Positions 7,279 through 13,212 of a stretch of DNA of 15,674 nucleotides are shown here, piece after piece; position 1 is the stretch's first letter; each line of letters starts with the position of its first letter. Position numbers and translations under genes: made by a program. The notes below the pieces were generated by a model. The model made no database searches. It had not been told where the DNA came from and was given only the letters and a program-made list of their open reading frames with translations. The stretch is from Mogibacterium sp. (GTDB taxonomy: Bacteria > Bacillota_A > Clostridia > Peptostreptococcales > Anaerovoracaceae): the NCBI GenBank assembly GCA_017469325.1, contig JAFUGO010000048.1, forward strand, positions 1 to 15,674. Direction: 5' to 3'.

Positions 7279-7361
7279 GCGCCTCTTATGATCGCAAACT
7301 TCCCGCTCGGAAACCACCTTGCAGTCAGGATGTGAAGGGCTGAGCCCCTTTGTTCCTTTTC

Positions 7362-7389
7362 ATTATACCTAAGAATGGGATTAGTTCAA
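7362..7389 (-). promoter_or_regulatory. Predicted promoter of the nitrogenase-like operon
   Basis: On the minus strand, TTGAAC (7384-7389) and a perfect TATAAT (7362-7367) are separated by 16 bases, a good fit to a vegetative sigma factor promoter. Transcription would start near 7355, leaving a leader of about 313 nt before the Fe protein gene. The -10 box belongs to one arm of a large inverted repeat shared with the divergent promoter. Confidence 0.65.
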
Positions 7390-7408
7390 TGCCATTCTAT
7401 GGTATAAT
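7381..7408 (+). promoter_or_regulatory. Predicted promoter of the sensory hydrogenase operon
   Basis: TATAAT at 7403-7408 is preceded by TG with one base between (TGGTATAAT), an extended -10 element. The -35 region is poor (TTAGTT at 7381-7386, 16 bases upstream), which an extended -10 can tolerate. Transcription would start near 7415, about 147 nt before the chosen start codon. Confidence 0.6.
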
Positions 7409-7426
7409 TTTAACAGATGTAGACCC

Positions 7427-7522
7427 TCGGGCGGTCGATAAAACGCATCAGGTCTGCGCCGGTTTGAGGCGCAGTTTGTGCACGGACGCCCGAAAAGCTC
7501 CATAAAAATACATGCATGGAGC
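7427..7522 (+). ncRNA. Structured 5' leader of the sensory hydrogenase gene
   Basis: The plus-strand leader can fold into a stem TCGGGCG (7427-7433) with CGCCCGA (7487-7493) enclosing the hairpin CTGCGCC (7454-7460) with GGCGCAG (7468-7474). A separate hairpin GCTCCAT (7497-7503) with ATGGAGC (7516-7522) follows. AGACC (7421-7425) can also pair with GGTCT (7451-7455), which would compete with the inner hairpin, so two alternative folds are possible. No known riboswitch class was recognised. Confidence 0.4.
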
Positions 7523-7548
7523 AATGAGACATATTCTCAAGAGCAGAT

Positions 7549-7553
7549 GGAGG
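7549..7553 (+). promoter_or_regulatory. Ribosome binding site favouring the TTG start of the sensory hydrogenase
   Basis: GGAGG lies eight bases before the TTG at 7562-7564. It also overlaps the alternative ATG at 7547-7549, which itself has only a weak AGAG upstream. The downstream TTG therefore looks like the real start. Confidence 0.6.
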
Positions 7554-7561
7554 TGCTTCTT

Positions 7562-9346
7562 TTGGAAAAGAAACCTATTTATACCGAGATCAACAACTGC
7601 CGTGACTGCTACCGCTGCGTACGTCACTGCCCGGTAAAAGCGATCCAGATCAAGGACGCTCACGCCGAGATCATATATGAACGCTGCACTTTCTGCGGCA
7701 CCTGTGTAAATGAGTGCCCTAACTCGGTCAAAGTCATCCGCAACGATGTGGACAGAGTCGAGATGGCGTTCCTCTCAAAGCGCAAGGTGATCGTTTCACT
7801 GGCGCCTTCCTATGTTTCCGAATTCAGAGACCTTAAGGACAACTTCGTAAGAGCTCTTTACAGACTGGGCTTTGACGCGGTATCCGAGACAGCCATAGGC
7901 GCTGCTCTTGTTACCGAAGCCCTCGACATATATATGGACGAACACGGCGACGCTCCGTTCATCTCCACAGCCTGCCCTTCCGTAGTGCAGCTGGTACGCA
8001 AGTACTTCCCGGAGAATGTAAAAGACCTTGCTCCGGTACCGAGTCCTCTTCAGACTCACAGCGCCTACCTCCGCAGGCTCTACGGCAATGAGATCGTCAT
8101 CGTCTTTATCGGACCTTGCATAGCAAAAAAGATCGAAGCCGACGAGCATCCGGGTTATCCTGACATCTCGCTCACATTCAGAGAAGTCAGGCAATGGCTC
8201 GAAGAAGAAAACATCGATCTTGAGAATATAGACACGGGTATCCCTATCGACTTCATCCCTGCAAAGGCAGGCAAGTCCGCGGTGTACCCTATTGAGAACG
8301 GTCAGATCGAGTCGTCAAGGATATGGCAGAACCGCTTCATTGAGCAGACGGCCCTTTCCGTATCGGGAGTAACGCGCGTAATGTCGTCACTCAGCGGAAC
8401 TCACACAGATGACTTCCTCGAAGCACTCAACTGCGACGGAGGATGTATAAACGGCCCGGGAACATCGCATGATGACTCGGCAGTCGTCCGGAAAAAGGCG
8501 GTCGCCTCATTCACGATGCACCGCATGAACGAAGAAGAAGTGTTCAAGGGCGACCCTGAATTTGCGAGAGAAGTCTACGAGAAAGGCTACGGAATACTCG
8601 GAGCACCTGCACCGGGAGGCCAGGATCTGCCTCCTCACGATTTCACTGAAGAGCAGATCACCGAAGCTCTCAGAAAGCTCGGCAAGACAACTCCTGAAGA
8701 TGAGCTCAACTGCGGCGGCTGCGGCTACGCGTCATGCCGTGACATGGCAAGGGCACTCCTTGCGGGCCTGTCCGAGACCGAGATGTGCGTCACCAAGATG
8801 CGTAAGGACGCCGAGACCAAAGTCGACATCCTTCTGTCCACCATTCCTCACGGCGTCGTCATAGTAGACAACAACCTCGAGATAGCCGACTGCAACAAGC
8901 GCTTCATAAAGATATTCGAGGATTATCCTGATGAGTTCCTCGACGCCGACGGCCTGAGGTCGTTCCGCGGCACTCCGGTATCCGTCTTTGTACCGTTCGC
9001 AGATAAGTTCCGCGACCAGTTCTTTATGAGCAAGCCTCAGCAGTACAGATTCCGCCACGGCGGCAAGATCTACCGCATCACATTCTTCCTGGTAGAGAAC
9101 AGAGCCCTCCTCGGCGCGATGTTCGAGGACATCACGACTCCATCGGTCAGAAGAGAAGCCGTCGTAGAGAAAGCGGAAGAGGTCATCATGAAGTCGATGA
9201 CGACAGTTCAGCAGATAGCGTCGCTTCTCGGAGACAACGCGGCAGAGACGGAAGTCGTGCTCAATTCGATCATTGAGGAATTCAACGTCAACAACGCCGA
9301 TACTGAAGAAGACGGCCTTATGGCAGAGGGAGGCGGCGAGATCTAA
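7562..9346 (+). CDS. hydS: Sensory (group C, HydS-like) [FeFe] hydrogenase with PAS domain
   Basis: This 594-residue cytoplasmic protein is a group C [FeFe] hydrogenase, a type proposed to sense H2 or redox state. Two 4Fe-4S sites come first (Cys13/16/19/23 and Cys42/45/48/52). In the H-cluster domain the ligands are present: Cys138 (STACPS), Cys186 (GPCIAKK), Cys291 and Cys295 (NCDGGC). The Cys next to the first ligand, which carries protons in catalytic enzymes, is Ala137, as reported for Thermotoga maritima HydS. A four-Cys Fe-S domain (Cys384/387/392/409) and a PAS domain (about 420-525) follow, with a C-terminal helical tail and no kinase domain. The start is taken as TTG 7562, because GGAGG (7549-7553) stands eight bases before it; ATG 7547 is the alternative and the frame stays open to GTG 7478. 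The stop overlaps the phosphatase start (TAATG). HydE/F/G must be supplied from elsewhere. Confidence 0.9.
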   Translation: MEKKPIYTEINNCRDCYRCVRHCPVKAIQIKDAHAEIIYERCTFCGTCVNECPNSVKVIRNDVDRVEMAFLSKRKVIVSLAPSYVSEFRDLKDNFVRALYRLGFDAVSETAIGAALVTEALDIYMDEHGDAPFISTACPSVVQLVRKYFPENVKDLAPVPSPLQTHSAYLRRLYGNEIVIVFIGPCIAKKIEADEHPGYPDISLTFREVRQWLEEENIDLENIDTGIPIDFIPAKAGKSAVYPIENGQIESSRIWQNRFIEQTALSVSGVTRVMSSLSGTHTDDFLEALNCDGGCINGPGTSHDDSAVVRKKAVASFTMHRMNEEEVFKGDPEFAREVYEKGYGILGAPAPGGQDLPPHDFTEEQITEALRKLGKTTPEDELNCGGCGYASCRDMARALLAGLSETEMCVTKMRKDAETKVDILLSTIPHGVVIVDNNLEIADCNKRFIKIFEDYPDEFLDADGLRSFRGTPVSVFVPFADKFRDQFFMSKPQQYRFRHGGKIYRITFFLVENRALLGAMFEDITTPSVRREAVVEKAEEVIMKSMTTVQQIASLLGDNAAETEVVLNSIIEEFNVNNADTEEDGLMAEGGGEI

Positions 9347-10647
9347 TGAACGATTTATGTATCGATATCGACTATTCGCAGCTGTACAAGCACGGGCAGA
9401 AAATAGGCGGAGACGTTTTCTTCCTTGACCGCGACGACAACAGTAACGTCATAACGGCCATACTTTCCGACGGTCTCGGGAGCGGAGTCAGGGCAAACGT
9501 TCTGGCCTCCCTTACCGCGCACATGGCCAGCAAGATGTCGCTCTCCCCTATGGATCTTGAAAAATCCGCAGAGGTCATAATGGACACTCTGCCCGTGGAC
9601 AGCGAAAAAGGCATAAGCTACTCGACATTCACGATCGCCAAGCTCATCTTCTCGGACAACAAATCGTTTATCCGCATTGAGCTTATCGAATACGACAACC
9701 CGGACAGCCTGCGCTTCATAGGTGCAGAGCCTGTCGAATGGGAAAAGCGCGCATTCAGGCTCAAAAGAAAAGCCGCTATAAAAGAAGAGATAATCTATTC
9801 TTCGGAATTCGAAGTAAAGGACGGATACAGACTGATATTCTTCAGTGACGGAGTAGCTCAGTCGGGCATATCGCTCGGTTCGACCGAAAGCGCAAAGACA
9901 GGCGTGCAGGAGGACGCCGCATACGCCGCTTTCAGAAATACGGCAAACGCGGCAAGGCACAACCAGATACTCCCTTCGGCCCGCAACAACAACAAGGGCT
10001 GGGGCACGGAGAACGTTTCGGCATTTGTGCAGAACGTGCTCCAAAAAGACCCGGATATATCGTCAAGACAGCTCGCCCGCGCCATCGTTACAGAGGCGTA
10101 TAAAAACGACGGCTACAAGCCTAATGACGACATAACCTGCTGCGTCATTAATATCAGAAAGCCGCGCCGTACTCTCATAGTTACAGGCGCCCCGAGAAAC
10201 CGCGAATCCGACAAGCGCCTCGGTGAGCTCATAAAAAACTTCGACGGACAGGTCATAGTCTGCGGAGGGACCACGGCGAAGATTGTCGCCCGCGAGCTCG
10301 GCAAGGATGTCAAAGCCGACAACTCGCCTGCCGGCAACCTGCCTCCTGCCAGCAAGATCGACGGCATCGAGCTGGTGACCGAGGGCATGCTCACTCTTAC
10401 CGAGGTCGCAAAGAGGCTCTCGAACAAGACGCTCCTTAAACACATGAGCGAGGACGCCGCAAAGCAGATGATCAGACTCCTGCGTGAGACTGACCAGATA
10501 GAGATAGTCGTCGGAACAAAGATCAACGATGAGATCGAGGACCCGTCGACAGCGGCGAAGATCGGCCTCAGATTCCCGGCCATCGATTCTATCCACGACT
10601 CGCTGATAAAGAATTACTTCAAGGAGTGCGAGGTTCTATACCTGTAG
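9346..10647 (+). CDS. SpoIIE-family PP2C serine phosphatase paired with the sensory hydrogenase
   Basis: This 433-residue protein has a SpoIIE-type PP2C phosphatase domain, which removes phosphate from Ser or Thr of protein targets using two metal ions. Metal-binding Asp residues are seen at GGDVF (Asp23), SDGLGSG (Asp42), FFSDG (Asp168) and DDITC (Asp261/262). A C-terminal domain (about 277-433, with VCGGTTAKIVARELG) is of the kind found in phosphatases beside HydS. An unusual insert of about 42 residues (176-217, rich in Ala, Asn and Ser) separates SDGVAQSG from GWGTENV, which I would expect to be close together in the family. The ATG overlaps the hydrogenase stop by one base, with GGGAGG (9328-9333) upstream, so the two are probably translated together and may act as sensor and output. 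The protein target is unknown; an anti-anti-sigma factor is one possibility. Confidence 0.85.
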   Translation: MNDLCIDIDYSQLYKHGQKIGGDVFFLDRDDNSNVITAILSDGLGSGVRANVLASLTAHMASKMSLSPMDLEKSAEVIMDTLPVDSEKGISYSTFTIAKLIFSDNKSFIRIELIEYDNPDSLRFIGAEPVEWEKRAFRLKRKAAIKEEIIYSSEFEVKDGYRLIFFSDGVAQSGISLGSTESAKTGVQEDAAYAAFRNTANAARHNQILPSARNNNKGWGTENVSAFVQNVLQKDPDISSRQLARAIVTEAYKNDGYKPNDDITCCVINIRKPRRTLIVTGAPRNRESDKRLGELIKNFDGQVIVCGGTTAKIVARELGKDVKADNSPAGNLPPASKIDGIELVTEGMLTLTEVAKRLSNKTLLKHMSEDAAKQMIRLLRETDQIEIVVGTKINDEIEDPSTAAKIGLRFPAIDSIHDSLIKNYFKECEVLYL

Positions 10648-10673
10648 CGCTCATCCGGAAAGAAAGATATATC

Positions 10674-10705
10674 AAAAGCCTGCCACGCAATGTGACAGGC
10701 TTTTT
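10674..10705. terminator. Intrinsic terminator between convergent operons
   Basis: AAAAGCCTG (10674-10682) pairs with CAGGCTTTT (10696-10704), with one mismatch and a further CAC/GTG closing a five-base loop, followed by T. It stands 27 nt after the phosphatase stop. Because the left arm begins with A's, it can also end the convergent ABC transporter transcript from the right. Confidence 0.85.
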
Positions 10706-10758
10706 CTGTTGTCTTGTTATCGCGGCAGCAGCCGCTTCTGCCCCGCGCTTTTCCGGTA

Positions 10759-13209
10759 CTAGATATCCGTACGGGCGAGTATCTGAGCCGGGGTCTTGCG
10801 CATCGTTGTGAAGACCGGGATAAGTCCAGCCAGCAGGTTGAACAGCAGTATGACCGCAAATGTTATACCCGCGATGGCCGGCGACAGTTTATACAGTCCC
10901 TCGAGGTAGTATGTTATCTTTACCACCTGCGACAGTCCGAAGTACATGATCGCTATACCCGGTATCGCGGTGATGAACGTGATAACGAGTATCTCTCCGG
11001 TGAACATCCTGTAGATGTCCTTCTTTTTGAGTCCGATCGCACGCAGCGTTCCTATCTCTTTGATCCTGGACAGGAATGACGACCTCAGCATAAGGAACAT
11101 CTCGATCAGGGATATCAGCATGATTATTCCCGCTACGACTATAGCCGAAGTCAGCTGGTCCTTACGGGCGTTGATGTAAGTCCTGCGGTCACGCGTGTCG
11201 TTGACCTTCGAGGACACGCCCTGCTTGTCGAGTATTGACTTCAGCAGCGCGGTATCCGGTGCGTAGGCCGAGAAGTTCTTCTGCTTGCCTATGTAGTCCG
11301 CCCTGATCGTATCGGCATGTACGTAGTATGTGTCATCGTCTGCCGCGTCGCTGGTGTAGTAACCCACGACTTTGAGCTTGTGGCCCGCGACCTTGACGCT
11401 TATGGTCTTGCCGATAGGAGTCTCCTCTTCATGCTCCTTATTGATTATGCACTCGTAGGCCGCGTCAGGCTTTCTGCCCTTCTTGACCGACACTTTGTTC
11501 TTTGTGAGGTCGAGGTCCATGACCTGGCCGCTCTTTATGACGTCCTCTTCTTCTTCCTCTCCGTATCCGAAGTCGAAATCGTCAGACGACTCGTTACCGT
11601 TTGTCAGTATGTAGATGACCTGACCCTCGTCGACGAACAGCGATGGCGACTCCGTATCGGATACACCTACGATCGTATAGTCATCGAGGTTCTGCACGGT
11701 GAGCCTTCGTCCGATGAATTCCTCTACGGTGTCGAGTCCGACGGCCTTTCCGAGGTTGTCACGCAGGAACTTGTCGATGACGGTCTTGTCGATGACCACA
11801 TCGTGCGGTTCCGAAGGCATCTTGCCCGCGACCAGATTGTCCTTGTTCAGTACGCTGGTGCATACGAGGGATACGTTGAGGTCCTCCTGGGCGTAGCTGG
11901 TCTGCAGATAGTCGTCCATCGGCAGAGTCAGACTCATCTTCGTCTCGCCCGGAATGACGTATGAAACGGTATCCAGGCTTGCGACAAGATCGAGCATGTC
12001 CTCCGTCCTGGCCGTATTCGGTATGGTGATGTAGTTGCCGTTGGTCGTCCTGTAGTCAACAGGCTTTACCTCGAGCAGTCCCAGCACGTTACTTATGGCC
12101 AGGAACGCGAACATCGCCGCGAATACGAATCCCAGAAGCAGGAATTTCTTTATACGCTTGAAGCCCTTTACGGTCTTCCATCCGTTGCTGAGTATGTTGG
12201 TCGGCTTGTAGATGGATGTGTACCTGACCCTGTGCTTCTCAGGCATGTAGGCGTCGTAGTCGAAGTTGTTGTCTTCGAAGTACGTTTCGTCCATCGCCGT
12301 GTAATGCTCGTCGACCATCTCTATGTTGGCCGTCTCGTCCACGACATTGAGTCTTCCGCCTGTATTGATGTACAGGTTGTTGCCTCTGATCACGACTTTG
12401 ATGTCTGCCTGACGCTCCTCGTCGCTGTAGACATCCACGTTCACGTCGTCCTGCTTAAAGCCCTTGTGAACAGCCATATCTTTGAGATAGATCTTGTTCT
12501 CGAGCTGGTAATCCAGGAATCTGGACGAGTCGTTGTTGTAGGCCTTTATGATCTTGCCGTCCTTCATCTCGGCCACGTGGTCGGAGTAGAATTCGGCTAT
12601 GTTCTTCTCGTGGGTTACGAGCAGGACCAGTCTCTGTCTCGAGATAGTCTTGATGATGTTCATTATCTCGAGTGTGTTGACGCTGTCGAGGTTGCCCGTA
12701 GGCTCGTCGGCGATGATGATACCGGGGTTCTTTACGATGGCCCTGGCGATCGCGACCCTCTGTCTCTGTCCTCCTGACAGCGACGAGGCGAGCTTGTTTC
12801 TGTACTGGTCTATACCGACCTTCTCAAGGCAGTACCTTACGCGGTTGTCGATGGTCTGTCTGTCCTTGATGCCGATCATCCTGAGAGCGATCGCGACGTT
12901 CTCATAGACCGTCCTGTCGTCCAGAAGGTTGAAGTTCTGGAATATGTATCCGATACGCGCGTTACGTATGGAGTCGATCCTGCTTGACGAGAATCTTGTG
13001 ATCTTCTTTCCGTCTATGGTGATGGTACCGCTGTTGACCTTGTCGAGTCCGCCTATCGCGTTGAGCAGCGTCGTCTTTCCGCAGCCCGACGGTCCCAGCA
13101 GACATACGATGCCCCTGTCCGGAAGTGTCATCGAGGTGTTGTTGATGACGTGGATCTGGTTGGCCTTGCCTTTGTTGTAATACTTATTGACTCTGTCGAT
13201 CTTTATCAT
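10759..13209 (-). CDS. ABC transporter, ATPase fused to FtsX/MacB-type permease (second of a pair)
   Basis: This 816-residue membrane protein joins an ABC ATPase to an FtsX-type permease. ATPase motifs are Walker A GPSGCGKTT (39-47), Q-loop Gln91, signature LSGGQ (144-148), Walker B IIIADE (164-169) and the switch His200. TM1 follows FKRIKK near residue 360. A large extracytoplasmic domain comes next, then TM2-4 at about 688-707, 738-758 and 777-798. The FtsX signature RIKEIGTLRAIGLKKKDIYRMFTGE and the end RKTPAQILART are present. This is the MacB-like layout, typical of exporters or of machines that move substances without crossing the membrane. The ATG starts three bases after the stop of the similar upstream gene, with AGAGGGGG upstream. 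The two probably form a heterodimer. The substrate cannot be told; antimicrobial peptide or lipoprotein handling are possibilities only. Confidence 0.9.
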   Translation of the reverse strand: MIKIDRVNKYYNKGKANQIHVINNTSMTLPDRGIVCLLGPSGCGKTTLLNAIGGLDKVNSGTITIDGKKITRFSSSRIDSIRNARIGYIFQNFNLLDDRTVYENVAIALRMIGIKDRQTIDNRVRYCLEKVGIDQYRNKLASSLSGGQRQRVAIARAIVKNPGIIIADEPTGNLDSVNTLEIMNIIKTISRQRLVLLVTHEKNIAEFYSDHVAEMKDGKIIKAYNNDSSRFLDYQLENKIYLKDMAVHKGFKQDDVNVDVYSDEERQADIKVVIRGNNLYINTGGRLNVVDETANIEMVDEHYTAMDETYFEDNNFDYDAYMPEKHRVRYTSIYKPTNILSNGWKTVKGFKRIKKFLLLGFVFAAMFAFLAISNVLGLLEVKPVDYRTTNGNYITIPNTARTEDMLDLVASLDTVSYVIPGETKMSLTLPMDDYLQTSYAQEDLNVSLVCTSVLNKDNLVAGKMPSEPHDVVIDKTVIDKFLRDNLGKAVGLDTVEEFIGRRLTVQNLDDYTIVGVSDTESPSLFVDEGQVIYILTNGNESSDDFDFGYGEEEEEDVIKSGQVMDLDLTKNKVSVKKGRKPDAAYECIINKEHEEETPIGKTISVKVAGHKLKVVGYYTSDAADDDTYYVHADTIRADYIGKQKNFSAYAPDTALLKSILDKQGVSSKVNDTRDRRTYINARKDQLTSAIVVAGIIMLISLIEMFLMLRSSFLSRIKEIGTLRAIGLKKKDIYRMFTGEILVITFITAIPGIAIMYFGLSQVVKITYYLEGLYKLSPAIAGITFAVILLFNLLAGLIPVFTTMRKTPAQILARTDI

Positions 13210-13212
13210 GCG

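Larger units (their letters stand above)
7362..7408. promoter_or_regulatory. 17-bp inverted repeat holding two divergent promoters
   Basis: ATTATACCTAAGAATGG (7362-7378) and CCATTCTATGGTATAAT (7392-7408) are inverted copies matching at 15 of 17 positions, separated by 13 bases. The outer ends are the -10 boxes of the two divergent promoters. The inner GAATGG/CCATTC pair, centred 19 bp apart, looks like an operator for a dimeric regulator that could switch both transcription units. Confidence 0.7.

Noticed and set aside
7061..7355. Known riboswitch (T-box, cobalamin, S-box, TPP, fluoride, c-di-GMP) or 6S RNA
   Set aside because: The conserved sequence elements of these RNAs were looked for by eye and not found. 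A covariance search would be decisive and could not be run.
7478..7561. GTG 7478 as the start of the sensory hydrogenase
   Set aside because: It has no ribosome binding site, lies inside the structured leader, and the added residues do not resemble the family N-terminus.
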